Program-made: the position numbers and the translations under genes
Notes under the pieces: model-generated
Told to the model about the DNA's origin: nothing
Databases searched by the model: none
Seen by the model: the letters and a program-made list of their open reading frames with translations, nothing else
Source of the DNA: Cucumis sativus
Taxonomy: Eukaryota > Streptophyta > Magnoliopsida > Cucurbitales > Cucurbitaceae
Length of the DNA stretch: 64,000 nt
Direction of reading: 5' to 3'
Assembly: GCF_000004075.3 (NCBI RefSeq)
Contig: NC_026660.2
Span: 1,674,001 to 1,738,000 of the forward strand
Shown: in pieces, positions 22,858 through 35,689 of the stretch
Numbering within the stretch: position 1 is the first letter of the stretch
How the letters are laid out: each line of letters starts with the position of its first letter

Positions 22858-25800
22858 CTAAGTTGGTACTAGAATATCACCTTCACAAAACTTCCAAGAA
22901 CCATCTTGTTGCTTCTTCACCAAATAACGAACTTTATAGTTGCTGCATGTGACAAAGGATCAAGGGAAGTTTCAAGTTACAAGAAATAGAAGAGATAAGA
23001 GTTATGAAATATGAGTATTCTTTCATTCAAATAGACCTATAAAACATAGAGAACAATAGCGAAGAGTTAAACATCTTTCTCTTTTATGAACATGTAAGAA
23101 AGTTACTAATAAATCAAAGTGTACATCAGTAAAGCTAATAGCCTAGTATACTTGATACCAAAAACTATATCATTTAGTTGATAAAAAGAACAATAGCGAA
23201 AACCAAAAATGGATGCAACCCATATACTATAAAATATTAAAACGATTGTACATGAAGAGGAAGCCTAATCTTATGCACTCCAATTTTTTTCCATTTTTCC
23301 TTACCAAATTTAGTTTGACTCGTCTTGTAGTTTCTGTGGCTGAGAAGAAAAAAAACGAGAGTTTGAAGTAGTAGCAATCTTTCTCATTTTTTAGATATTC
23401 GGATTATCTAGCTACTTGCCAAGTTATTTGGGGAAAAAATCCACACTTATAACCACAAGTGTTGCAAAAAAGAGTATGATTTAGCAAGTTTTAGTTAAAT
23501 ATATTATTGTGCTCATAATTTTACAAAAAGAGTTTGAAGTAGTTAAAATTCCTTAATTATTTGATTTTGTGCAGGAAAGTTGCCGAGTATCCAATTACTA
23601 TAACATTCTCTATTATTATTTGTTTGCCCCATTATTCTCCGCAATTAGGACAAAATTTCATGTGTCAAAATGGAAGGGAGCCCTAGAAGGCGGATGCCTA
23701 TTTAAAGTAGTAAAGCATTCTCATTTGGGCATCTCAATCGCATCATAAAAATTTTGCACTTCATCTTTTTTTTTTTCTCTGATTTCAAAGAAACCTATTC
23801 AAAAGTGTGGATTGTATAGCTCAATTTCACCCTTGAAAAAGGTGGAAGCGAGTTAGACTGGATAAGGTTTAGGAGCTCGGTTTAAGTTCTTCAAGTGTTC
23901 AATGTTCTTTAGTCATACTCTAAAATGAGATTTTGTTTTCTTACTAAGTTTGGAGAATCCATTGGCGCAGTGAAGCCAACATGGAGGAATGGATTGATAT
24001 AGGACTTTTTGTATGGTTGGTAGAAAAATCTTTGTTCCAATATACTGATTTTAGGCTTGTTGGTACCTAAAGATGTTAATGTTTATTCTTTTTGTATGTA
24101 AACAATCTTTTAACAAAAAAATTGTTATTAGTCAATGAGTGTACAAATATTACAAAGTGTATTATAGCATGTATGTATTAAAGTGGCGACTCTTTGTTTT
24201 CATATGAGTGTGATGTATTAGAACATTATTGTCATTGAAATGGTTAATGTAATGGCAGAGCAGGGGAAAAATGTAGTAATTGAGGAATATACGACATCGA
24301 AAAAATGTCACAATATACGAATTCGTGACATTTTGTAAATGCGTCAATAACGAAACAATGATATTTGCTTTTATAAAAAACTGTCACGATTGACATATCA
24401 TTGACAGAAAAAAATGTCATAATATAGGAATTCGTGACATTTTTGTAACTGTCGTCAATATCGAAAAGATGACATTTATTTTTATAAAAACTGTCATGAT
24501 TGACATATCCTTAACAGATAAAAAATGTCATAATAAATGAATTCACAAACATTTTTGTTTGTGACAGTTTTCTAAAACTGTCATGGAAGGACTGTCTTTT
24601 GAGAGTTTACATTAGTTTTCTTAGAACTCAAGAACACAGATGTACCACCTAGAGAACAGATCCTGTTCAAGTAAGGCCATGTTCACATTAGTTTTCTGTA
24701 ATTCCTTCATACTTCAGTTCTGTTTTGTACCTTCTTTTGGCATTTTTAGATCGGTTTAGATTTCTACTCTTTTCTTTGTTATTGGTAAAATTCCTGATTA
24801 AATTTCAACAAGTTGTTTCTTACTTCAAGTTTTTTTTCATTCAACCAGTAATTTACATTCTAGCAAGTTATTATAGTATTCTTGTATTTTCATCATTGGA
24901 CGTTTTATTAGTAAAATTGTTATGGAATTTTACTTATCTCCAATTTTGTTCTTCACTCCTTTCATCATGAGCTAAACTCTAATTTTAATTCAAAGATGTG
25001 ACTGTCCAAGAGGAAGCAGAGAAACCTAGTATGTAAAATGTGATTTTTGCTCAACAAGTCAAATATCATATCATGGTTTGTTTTTATTGATATTTAACTT
25101 CATAATTAGTCTATTGATATTTAACTTCATAACTACTCTAGATCGATCATCAAGTTTAGTATACAAAAATTAAAACTAATACTGAAAATGTTGATAAATT
25201 TAGTTTAAAAGAAAAAGAGCTTAGAAATAAGGCTTTACTTTTGACCCTAGACATAGAGCAAAACCTTTATGACCAAAAGTATCGTCAATCAAGTTTATAC
25301 TTAACTAAATCATAGACATACAGGTTTATGGTTTAGCCTTCTAAAGATACTTCACAGGAGACCTAATAGATTATATGTGTTCAATCCAGCTGAGCTCACT
25401 ATGCATTGAAATCGAGTTAAAAGGAATAAATTGACTATTATGCTACATGTACTTTCAAAGGGCCATGAGCATGTCTACATCCCTTCTTTGTCATTGATAT
25501 TTTTCTTTTTAGAAACCTCTTCCGAAATTATTCTTTCTTTGGTTACCAAGTTCTCTTGAGGAAATTCTTTAACCTTCAGAATTTTGTTTAAAATGTCTCT
25601 GACTTGAAATATTTCTATTTGCTACTTGTTTGACAATGTGCACTTGCACCGATTAAAAACGTTTTCCTTTAAAAGTTTTCACTTTTGAGCCACACATTTT
25701 CAGTCGATTCCCAATCAACTTGAGTGAAACCCTTTGAACATTATTTAATATATTAACCCTGCCATGGAGGATCCCAAACAAAAAGTTTAACCTTCTTCAA

Positions 25801-28800
25801 AATTTTGATATTCCAAAACAAGGGAAGAATGGGAGAACTCAAATAAGAAAAAGGTCACCAACAATGAAACAATAAGCTACAGAAAAATTCGTCCCAAGGA
25901 CTAGCACTACACAAGTGAAAGTCCCTTCTCTCTCCCTGAAATAGCAAAATCACAAGAAGGGCACGTATCATTAAACTCCCCATCAGAGAGGGCCAAATAA
26001 CACTAGAGGAGATAGACAAGAGCTCCCAAAAGATCTATCTCAATAAATAAAATTTTGAACTGGACAAATGTTGAAGAAGAAAAAGAGTGCAGAGGAGACT
26101 GTCCTCCAATCACGTATCCATCCGATACAAGTGTTCAACCCCTAGACCACTAAACAATGAACCAATTGAGAAAAGGGAACCCGTCAAAATAGCTTTCTAG
26201 GGATTTATAGTAGTACCTCTCAAAACCCCCTTTGAAAGTCATTCAATGAGATGGGGGCCGTAGTTGCTCATAATAATCCTGTGCCAAATATTATCCCTCA
26301 AGGAAACCACCCCAACCACTTGGATAGCACGGCCCCATTAAGTGCCCTACATCTCGCAATTTGCCAAGTTAGAACCCTTCCCTTACTGCCCTATCCCATA
26401 TTATCTGGCATAAGCCTCTCCAAGAACTTCCTAGATAATTTAGTTGCTAATCTTACCAGGACCAAACATGACTCAAAAGATCTCTCATACATTCTAAAGA
26501 ATCTATTATTCCTCCCATCAAAAGGTTCCACAAAATTGCAAATTTATGACTTTTTCTTTTTATAATGGTAACTTAGTTCAAGTTTAGAATGATAAGTGCT
26601 GTGGGAATTCTATTATAAAGTTCGAGTTTTCTTGTCTTTTCAAAGTGTTTTCAGTGCCTAATTGCTCGGTTTCAGAACATTGGGATGCTGCAAATTTTTC
26701 CCGGATGATTGTTACTCATTGCAATTTGAAGGATTATGAACTGGGAGATTTTTCTCTCCATTTAACCAATCTGAATGGCATAAGTCCGATTGTTAGGGAG
26801 AATGAGAATCTTTGAAAAATTGCCCCTTGCAGGCTTTTATTCAGTTAATTCTACAAATAAACGTTTTCCCATACCCTCTTGCAATTTGAAAGACAAAAAG
26901 GCCTAAGAAGGTCAATGGTTTAGGGTGGATTCTGCCATATAAATGACAGAATGCAGCAGATGTTTAGAAAGGACGTCTTACTTTATGTTGCTCCCCTAAA
27001 TTTATGTTCTCTGTTTTCACTTTAGATTATCAAAATCACACCTTTAATTAATCCTCTGGGTTAAATTGTTGGTATCTGTTCTTCCAACAGTTCAATCCAG
27101 AGGTACATTTATTAATCAATGCTACTTTTTTTTATAAGAGTTAATCAATGCTATTAAAACCATTAGGTTTCTATTTGCTATTTCCTGTTGTTTTTCTAAA
27201 AGGTAAGTTTGTTTTCGTATGTTTCCACTATATCAATGAAAATTTTGTTTATCATTAGAAATGGGAAAAACTGTATATAAACACAACTAATTTATTCCAG
27301 TTACCTATAATAGCTCGGGTTCTTTGGTTCAGCTTCATTGACGAGCTCAGCCGCTTCCTCTAAATGAACCTCAATTTCTAATGCCATAGCTCCAAACTTA
27401 TCTGATAAAAGTTCAGCTCGTAGGACAGACAATTGAAGCAAAACAAATTTCCAATAGCAGGACTTAGCTTTTGCAGCATCAGCTAGAGCTTCCCACTGTA
27501 AACCAAAAAGAAACAATATAATATTAAACTTCCATCAATCCAAAAGATAAAAGCCAATAAATTAGTTACTTTTCCACATGCATGCAGATGTTATTTTCAT
27601 TAATAAAGCTTAATAAATATATAATTAATTTTTAAACATAAAAGATTCTTTTTATGGGTGAAGAACATGGAGGAAGAATGCCATCTACAACAGAGCATAT
27701 TCTCTCTATCTGCAAACGCTAAGGAAGCACAAACTACCCAGCTTGTAAAATGGGTTTGGAGATTCCTTCTCGAATGTGAAGTTCAATGATTACAAAGTTG
27801 AACAGAGAAAATATGAGAACAAAGTAATGACAGTTCACTAAAAGGGACCAAAAGATTTTTTTTAAAAAAAATTATAATGAAAGTTGTGTTTCTAGTTTAA
27901 AAAACAATATTAATAATAAACCAAAAGAACGGGAAGAGCTGGGAATTCATTTGAAAATTGGAACTAGAAGCAAAGGTTGAAGGCTTTGACTAGGTTCAAG
28001 CAAAGAGATGGAAGATGTATTTACTTTGGAGAGGATTTGCGGTTAGGTCCCAAAAGGAATGTTTTTAAGGCTTTAGTAGATGGTTTTGACTAAGAATCTC
28101 TTCATTGGTAGTTGTTGAGGGGAAGGTGTTCGGAAGTAAGGAGTGACAAAAAATGGAACGAAGATAAATTTAGACGTCTAACAATATTTCCATTTAGGTG
28201 TCTAATAATATTTCCCCAAAGATAAACTTTCTTGGTTTACATTTTTTGAGAAATAGATTCATCTGATGACATTCTTTGTTTCATGTTCTTATCTTTTGAA
28301 GACGTCCCAAAATTCTATATAGACGTTGAAAATAAAAGTTGTAGATTCTCTTTGACGTCTTCTAATTTCTTCACTTACACAGTTTATTTTTGGCAGATAT
28401 TTAGTACTTATTTCGTTGTTAGATGACTTCAACGGTTGCTAATAGTCTTTTTAGTTCCTTTTATACATATGTACTTAGTAAAGTTTCAGCTTCTCATTTA
28501 CAAAAAATATTGATCCTAGTTTGTGATGAAAACAGCTTGAACTTCAATGAACTTTACCTGGAAAAGCATTGTTCCATCAAGAATTTTAGCAAGTTTATGG
28601 ATTTGATAGTTAGGTCCCAAAGCTTCAGCTTTAATCGTTTGCCATTGATTCACAAGGGCTTCAGCTTCTTCAACCGACATTAGGTTCTGATTTGAAGCTG
28701 TAATTGCAGATGACAGTAGCATATCACTTGTGCCTGCTAAGTTCCTGCCCTTCCTCATTAGCTTTGACAAAAGCCTTTGAAGACTACTACTAAGATTTGA

Positions 28801-31800
28801 ATTGTTCTTCGTATTTGGAGTTGCTATAACATTATCTACAGACAGACCCTCATCGCTGAAAACAGAGCTTGTATTCAGGCTTGCTTTTTGCGGGGTCCAT
28901 GTAGGAAAAGGTTTCATCTTTATCATCCTGCTCATTAGATTGAAGGAAGCAAAACTAATACTCCCAACAACAACAAGAACTTTCATGTTATCAACAAGAC
29001 TGCTCCTGGACAACCACAATTCTGAAATTTTCCATTTCTTTATGCGAAGGTCCCTTTTCAATTGAACTGATGATGATTTTGCATCAGTTTGGTTTTTCTC
29101 CATTCCCAATTGACTTGGCAAGTTAGTAGGAGTTAACCGTCTAACAATATTCCCAAGATTTTGGGATGAATTTGAATTTGGGAAGGAGTTCTCAACCTCC
29201 CTCCAATGTGATATAGAGGAAGTGGATATGGGCTTGTTATTTGTGTGAACTATAATCTGCTGAGAATGGTTAATTTTCTTCTTTGCATCCATTTTCTTCT
29301 CGCCGTGGAGAAAACTAACCTGAACAAACATTGAAACAAATAAATAAAAATAATGTTGCCACTACTAAGTCCATTATATATTTTATGTCTAAAAGCGATC
29401 TCAAATCTGATCAATTGATATGAATCTCACCAGTGTCAGGGAGCAATCCCTCGTATCTTTAAAGACACCAAGTATAGTATCCTTCAACCATATTTCCTGC
29501 TCAAGTTAAACAGGCTTTCAGATATAAAAAGAGACATCAGGAAAAGCGGAATTTAAACTAAACAAGTATATAAAGTGCATATTGTTGGAAAAGTGAAAGC
29601 CACCCAAGCTACGTATATTTTATATTTTCATATTCCTGCAAATATTAAATATTATGTCAAAAAAAATTCAAAGTAAAAAGTATCACAACCGAGACGAAAT
29701 TTGAAACAAAAGATTCGTAAAATCAGCTTAACCATAGTCCAAAAAGAGATTTTGGATGTATGTGATAGAACACTGATAGAGACGTTCTTTATTAAATTGG
29801 TAAAATGAAATTCAGTACAATATCAGATTGATAGGATATCAATCTGGAAACGAAATTATAATAACAAGAAGAAAAGAAATCCCTCTCTCTGTTGTCCTTA
29901 CTCTCAGGATGAACAGCCCGACTCAACAAAATGGATCCCCCCCTTCACAGTCACTCTCCCAGGCTATATAACCACCCTCTTAATTCAAAGTAACTGTGGG
30001 CCCCAGTGTTATCATTCACACTCCCCATCTCACGTGCCTTTTCTCTCTTATTTCTCCTACTATATTGTAATACTATTGGAAGTCTAACAGTATGGTCATA
30101 GACATTAACAAACTATTGAGTATTTTCAAAACCACAGAAACATATCAAACAACAAATTTCAAAATTTTAAGAAATATATACTTAATCTAAAATGTCAAAA
30201 TCAATAGTATTGTATCTGTTATAGTATATCTGCAAATAGGAGTTTATTAGTCTACGATCCTTTATAAGTTTTTTTAAGGGAAAGCGGAACTTTTCATTGA
30301 GGACATGAAAAATTACATAATTAGTAACAGAAGCCACAAAGACTAAAAGACAACAGTCACAACGCACAAACTCTTAAAAAGACTAGATAACTGACTAACA
30401 AAACCTCTCATACTAAATAGGGTGTCGATATATGTCTATATTTATCTTCACAGAATATACCCTCTGTTCCTTTTTTCTTTTTCTTCTAAGCATCCTGTCT
30501 GTTAGAATTAAATGGACAAAAGGAGAATTTACCAACAATTGGCATGTGTCCTCTGCATTCTTTTTCTTCATTGCTAAACTTGACAATCGGCTAGGCATAT
30601 CCGGTTTTGAATTCAAAGCAGACTGTTGAAGCTTTTCAGAAACCTCAGAATCACTGCACTGGAAACATAATAGCAAGAATAAGAATTAACACTAGATATC
30701 AAATTTTAGTAGTTTAAGATGGGTTAAGATCAAGAAATTAGATTATCACGTCTGGGCACATATATGATAATAACAACAATCTACCTGACCAAGAAGAAAA
30801 TTGCAAAAAGCCTCCTCCAGTTTCAGATCAACACCTTCTGATGCTATCAGACATTCACATATAGTTTTTGCCTTTTCAATCTACAAAAGAATAGTATATG
30901 ACATAGCATTACTTAAAGTAAACATAGCGATCTGCTCTTATGTTTTTAGTGATTGTTATTCAATCATCTTCAAAAATATTTTGAGCAAGGCATGCATGTG
31001 TACCAAGAAACAATTTTTTTTCTATTATGCAATAGCATCAGCTGCAAAAGTGAAATTACCAACTCTGGATGCCTGCTTGAAAACCCAAGCGCAAGATGAG
31101 CTTTAAAAGCCAACAAAAAGCAATAAAAATCAACCACGACCCTTTGATTCTGTGACTCGATTGATTTTTTATTCTTTCTTATGAGAGCTAATTCATGCCA
31201 TGGAAGAAGATCAACCACTTCTGCAGCCATTAGCCTACCAAGAGCTTGGCTTAAAAAGCACGGCCAATCCTGAACTTGGCATGATGTTTCAACGCCAAGA
31301 CCTTGTCTCAGCAATTCACGTAATGCTGCAATTGCTCCTGCTCTCCGTTCAGTATTCATGGGTAAGTTAGGCAGAGCCAGCAACTCCAATGTGCAAGCAG
31401 GTGCAAGTTCCTCCAAAGATTCTTCAATCTAAAACCAGGGGCAGCAAAAAGTACTCAATTGGTTGTTCTTTTTCCAGAAAAATATGTTAACTGAATGATA
31501 AAACAGATCAAAATTCCATAAAATTTAGAATATGCAACATTTTAATAATGAAGTAAAAAATCATAATATAGAGGGGGAAAATAAACTTGGATGGCATAAA
31601 GAAACCAAAAAGGAAAAAACATGTCATCTCTAAATTGTTTGACATCCCAAATGTCTGACAAATTCCATGGCTACTTGTTTCCATGCTTATAAATTTTATT
31701 GCTCCAAGTTTTTTTTTTTTACATATCTAGGTATCGAGCCCCATCCCACTAATCCTAGAGAACCTTTTGCCTGTCCAGAGATATTATTGCTCCAGCTATT

Positions 31801-34800
31801 GGACTTCGTAAATGTTCACTAATTTCACAAAAAAAAGCCTGTTTCTTCTAAAAAATATTCTAGATGTTATATATACAAATAAGCCCCCAAGGAGGAAAGG
31901 AAATATACTACCATAAAGAAAAGGAAGTCGTCGGGCAATTCTAGGTTAAAGACTCCACATGCATGATAGATAGAGCGGTAAAAATGCCTAATTAATTATC
32001 AGCTTGAAAAATTGACACACAAAAGAAGTGGGCCTTTCACCTGAGATAACAATTTTAGTTTTCTGAGAGATGTTTGACTTCTTAGAAGATATTGGGCACG
32101 TGCAAGAGCTTCAAAACCTTGAGATACCATGTTCTTCTCAAAACCAAGTTTTGCAATTGCACACTTCAAGAAAGCACCTAATATAAGAATAGGATATATA
32201 ACAATACTAAAATAAGAACAGGGTGCTTGAAGAGTCTCGGCCTAAACATACCTCAGCTAATACCATGGATAGCAGTATGTCATGCATGTAAGGCTTAGCC
32301 ATTGGACATTGGACAACTGTCTGTCCAATGTCAAGCACCATTTTTGCTTCGCCAACCTAAAAAATTGGGAGGGGAAGGGAAATTAGGATACTCATCTTTC
32401 CTTTGGAACCCTTTGCAATTCAACTCACGCCCAAAGGAAAAAAAAAAATAAGAAGATTTTATTTTCTAGATAAAACAACTTTTATTGAGAAAAAATTAGA
32501 GAAAGTTATTCAAATAGAATGAGCCCTGCAGACTAAAGTTACTAAGAAGTGGCTCACATTTTGTAAATTTCAACCAATGCCAGCATAAGAAATATTAACA
32601 ATTAAACAGTGGTTGCATATTTTATAAACAAGAGAATCAAACTTGATGGGTGAAAACATAATTTCTCAACAATGCACCCTATAATTTAACAGACTGATCA
32701 GAGTGATATAAGGATAATTTAGGGATGTTAATGAGGTAATAAGGGTACCATTATTAATCAGTTAAGAAAGTTGTGGTGAACTGTTATAAATAGAGTGAGT
32801 GGAAAATGATGAGGTATTTATTGATCAAGTTGGTCAAGGCTTGAGTGATTTCAGGAGAGGGAAGATCCAACAACTACACGATAAAACATAAAAGGTAAAG
32901 AACTATGGTTTTTTAGATGAAAAACTACACTTCTATTGAAAAAAAATGTAAGAAAAACATAGGGAATATTACACCAAAAAGGGGCATCCAATCATGTCAA
33001 ATGACCTAAAGTAATTGCACATGATAAGCCCTAGATCCTCCCTCTCTTGAGTGATCTCTTAAAACCACTCAAGCTTAAACCCACTAAATAAATGCCTACA
33101 TTCATTCTTTCCACCTCGTCTATATATATCAAATCACATTAACAACTTCCCTAATTAATTAATTAATCGTATACCTTGAATACCCTAGGTCCCTAGAAAC
33201 ATCCCAAACTATATCCTAGTAGCAATCCTGTAGCCAACTAAACTAGATCTGAATGCATACACTGATACACATATTAACTTTTTCCTTTTCAAAAGGAAAT
33301 AAGACTTTTCATTAAGTATTAAATATGAAATATGAAATATTGACAAAAAAAAACCGTAAAATAACTTGTATTGCTCAAGAACGTGAGTTTACAATGAATT
33401 TTGAACTTACCTCTTGAAGAAGGCAAAGAGCACCTGGCAACCAAGCCCAAGGAATTCGAATGGAAGACTTCGGTAGGATGTTTTCCTTCATGTTACCAGC
33501 ATAATGTGGTTCAAATAGAAGTTTATCTCTCACATCCATTAAAAGATCCTGAAAAATATCCCATAATCAAATTATATAAATGTGAAGAAATACATGTTTC
33601 TCCTGTTCTATAAAGTGACAACGAACAACTTAATATGACCCCTCAATTGTAAGAGGATTACAGGTGAAAATAAATAGCTATCAAGGAAGAAAAATGTTGG
33701 TCATGACGTAGGCATCAGAGACTTCCAAACTACATGTTATTGGTTTTCTTTTTAAATTAGTCTGTTTTCAGTTGGTTAAGAGTTTTTAGTTTAAATTTAA
33801 TACCTGGTATTTCATCTAGATGCACTCTGATGACCCTTAATTTGAGATGTTATTAAGTTTTGGATGAATCTAACAAAGGGCATATACAACTATTTATAGG
33901 CCACAGCCGAAGCTAACAAACAGCCAAAGATGTAACTAACTAAAACATATAAGATAAGCTAACAAACAAATGGATTTTATAAAAATTTCGAGTAATCCTT
34001 AATAAGATTTGTTTACGATCATATGAAACTGCTAGCCATGATAACAAGACAAGATAGTTTTTCAAACCTAAACCACAATCTTGGCCACACAAACCTGGCG
34101 AGATGCAATAGCATCAGTGGAGTAACCTTCTTCAATTTCAACATTTCTTAATTCCATCACTGATTTAACAATCTCATCTTTTTCAGATTGATCTGGGACA
34201 CCAATAAGCTGCACAATAAACATTTGTATCATATAACTCCGAAAACTACAATTACAGCCCAGCTACAAAAAGATCAAAGAATGTATCCATTACCACCACC
34301 ATCCACCGACGGTAACTGCACAATCTATCTTAAAGAAATAATAAAAAAAAAAAAAAAAAAAATCAACGTGACAAATTGATGAGATAGCAAAAATGTACCA
34401 AGTCCCTTACAGTTAGGTTTTCAAACAAACAACGTCATCAATTCAGGAAAGAAAAAAGAAGGCAGTAAACCACACTAATAAACCTCAAAAACCGTAGCAA
34501 ATCATCAATGCAAAATAATGAGTGAAATCCTTAACCAAAAAGAGAACAGAGATGGGTAGTAGAGAATCACCTGGTAACAAGTAACGTGGATTTCAAGTGT
34601 GGCAGCGGCGCCATTGGGCCCTTTGTCGTGAATGGTGGGGTTACGAGTGTGGGAGCTGGTAGTAGAGTCAATCCCGACAGCATTCATTCTCCAATTCGAA
34701 GAACTGTGGGGAGTGATAAGAAAATCAGCCGCCTGCCTCGGAAGCGAGCCAATGAAAAGCCCATTTCCGCCCCGCATTCCGCCGGAGCTGGAAGGGGGTG

Positions 34801-34930
34801 TCATTCCAGAAAAACCCTTGTAAATCTTGGTATGTAGGTGAAACCCATTGTTGGATTTGTTGAAATGAAACAAGCAAAGAAAGCAAAAGGAGGAAGGAAT
34901 TGTGGGCAAGGGGTAGGATGATAAAGCCAT
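22858..34930 (-). CDS. CDP1: Plastid division protein CDP1 (PARC6, ARC6 paralogue)
   Basis: Inner-envelope chloroplast division protein that helps place the FtsZ ring and recruits PDV1 in Arabidopsis. Twelve exons join in frame for 844 residues: 34930-34571, 34208-34095, 33548-33411, 32356-32252, 32163-32041, 31428-31060, 30880-30785, 30658-30533, 29496-29431, 29319-28558, 27495-27305 and 22942-22858. Residues 1-100 are transit-peptide-like. The stromal region contains IPWAWLPGALCLLQE (about 190-204) and IQDWPCFLSQA-like QVQDWPCFLSQA. A hydrophobic span around 611-629 is the probable membrane segment. The C-terminal IMS-like domain begins near 700 (VEEAEALVNQW) and ends YKVRYLVKK...SWKFCEGDI. 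The last exon is separated from exon 11 by a 4,362-bp intron. Without it the frame would stop after SYYR at 27301, losing a conserved strand of the domain. Start ATG at 34930 is the first in an exon open throughout. Identity is strong. Confidence 0.94.
24298..24584. repeat. 110-bp tandem repeat with palindromic units in CDP1 intron 11
   Basis: Two full copies (about 24298-24407 and 24408-24517) and a partial third. Each copy has AATGTCA(C/T)AATATA, then ATTCGTGACATTTT, then ACTGTCA(C/T)GATTGACATAT. AATGTCAC and GTGACATT within a unit can pair. The array ends with a 10-bp perfect hairpin (TGACAGTTTT / AAAACTGTCA, 24562-24583). Repeated, inverted TGTCA-rich units of this kind are typical of subterminal regions of plant DNA transposons such as CACTA elements, but no terminal CACTA was located. 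Confidence 0.75.
25770..26565 (-). other. Higher-GC degenerate stretch in CDP1 intron 11, possible retroelement
   Basis: Within the intron this block is less AT-rich and has short open stretches on both strands (for example 26251-26565 on +). Minus-strand phrases such as CPSCDFAISG hint at a zinc-finger-bearing retroelement tail, but stops interrupt it and no family could be fixed. Confidence 0.25.
29763..30089 (-). mobile_element. Solo LTR, 327 bp, in CDP1 intron 8
   Basis: Read on the minus strand it starts TGTTAGACTTCC and ends GTTCTATCA, so it has the canonical TG...CA ends. It is flanked by a perfect 5-bp target duplication, GTATG, at 29758-29762 and 30090-30094. A TATA-like GGTTATATAGCC lies mid-element, with an AATAAA signal near its 3' end. 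No internal retrotransposon sequence adjoins it, so it is the product of LTR-LTR recombination. It sits in the intron between CDP1 exons 8 and 9, in the same orientation as the gene. Confidence 0.88.
30268..30312 (-). mobile_element. LINE-type 3' tail in CDP1 intron 8
   Basis: On the minus strand CCTCAATGAAAAGTTCCGCTTTCCCTT runs into an A-rich end (oligo-T on +). This is the same terminal motif found on the LINE copies at 17.5-20.8 kb. Element body beyond about 150 bp is not recognisable. Confidence 0.5.
32455..33316 (-). mobile_element. Three LINE-type 3' tails in CDP1 intron 3
   Basis: Tails lie at about 32455-32500, 32913-32955 and 33278-33316, all within the intron between exons 3 and 4 (32357-33410). 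Each reads on the minus strand as (T)CAAT(A/G)(A/G)AA...(T/G)TTT..., then an A-rich end. Most of this 1-kb intron therefore looks like serial insertion of 5'-truncated retroelements. Confidence 0.5.
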
Positions 34931-35689
34931 ATCTCAATCTGCATTTGTCATTCGACAAAAACAAAGCTTAGAAATGAATCGAAGTTCATAATTATGCAGT
35001 TGAATGTGTTCTTAAGGTGAAGATTGTAAGAAGCAATTGCCTTTTGCATCAAGTAGGAATAGATAAAAGCCCCAACACTCCATAGTATTTGCTTTACTTG
35101 TTCTTGACTGCCAAATTCATTTTTCTCTTTGCTGCAATAACAAGACTCGCCTTATGCCACCATTGTATCTCCTTTTTCTTCTTTTTCCTTTGTTCTTTTC
35201 TTCTTTTGACGTTTACCTTTTTTCTCTCTAATAATTTGTTGTTAAAATACGTGGATTTTTTAACGGTTATTAATAGCTTTTCTTTTCATTTTAGTCTTAA
35301 TATACGTTGCTTTTGTATATTTTAATATTTAAAATATTTAATTTAAAAATATAGCCAAATTTTATTATGAATAGATATAAACTATAAATAGTCTATTTCA
35401 ATAACATTTTATTATATTTTAAATAATTTATCTTTAATGTAGAGAAATTTGGATTAATATTGATCTTTTTAAAAGAGATAGAGAAACCTCTCCTATGTGT
35501 ATATCTCTCTTCTACGTCATAGGTTCGACCCACGGTTTAACCATGACCTATACTCTCCCATAAAAACTATCGTTTTCTTAATTTTCACTTCTTAAGCACC
35601 ATTTTTCTTCTACTTTCTTATTTTTTTAATTTGTAACTAATAAATGTTTAGCGAATTTTTAAATTCTAGTTCTGATTGGTATTCATGTG
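34931..35689. other. CDP1 promoter region and AT-rich spacer
   Basis: Upstream of the CDP1 ATG. 34990-35090 is moderately mixed in base composition, while 35160-35450 is CT- and then AT-rich. No gene and no unambiguous TATA box could be supported. Confidence 0.4.

Noticed and set aside
27301..27316. Stop after SYYR as the natural end of CDP1
   Set aside because: TATAG|GTAACT is a good donor, and an in-phase exon at 22942-22858 encodes the conserved end of the family.
34586..34837. Plus-strand open frames opposite CDP1 exon 1
   Set aside because: They are shadows of the transit-peptide exon, with no splice or similarity support.
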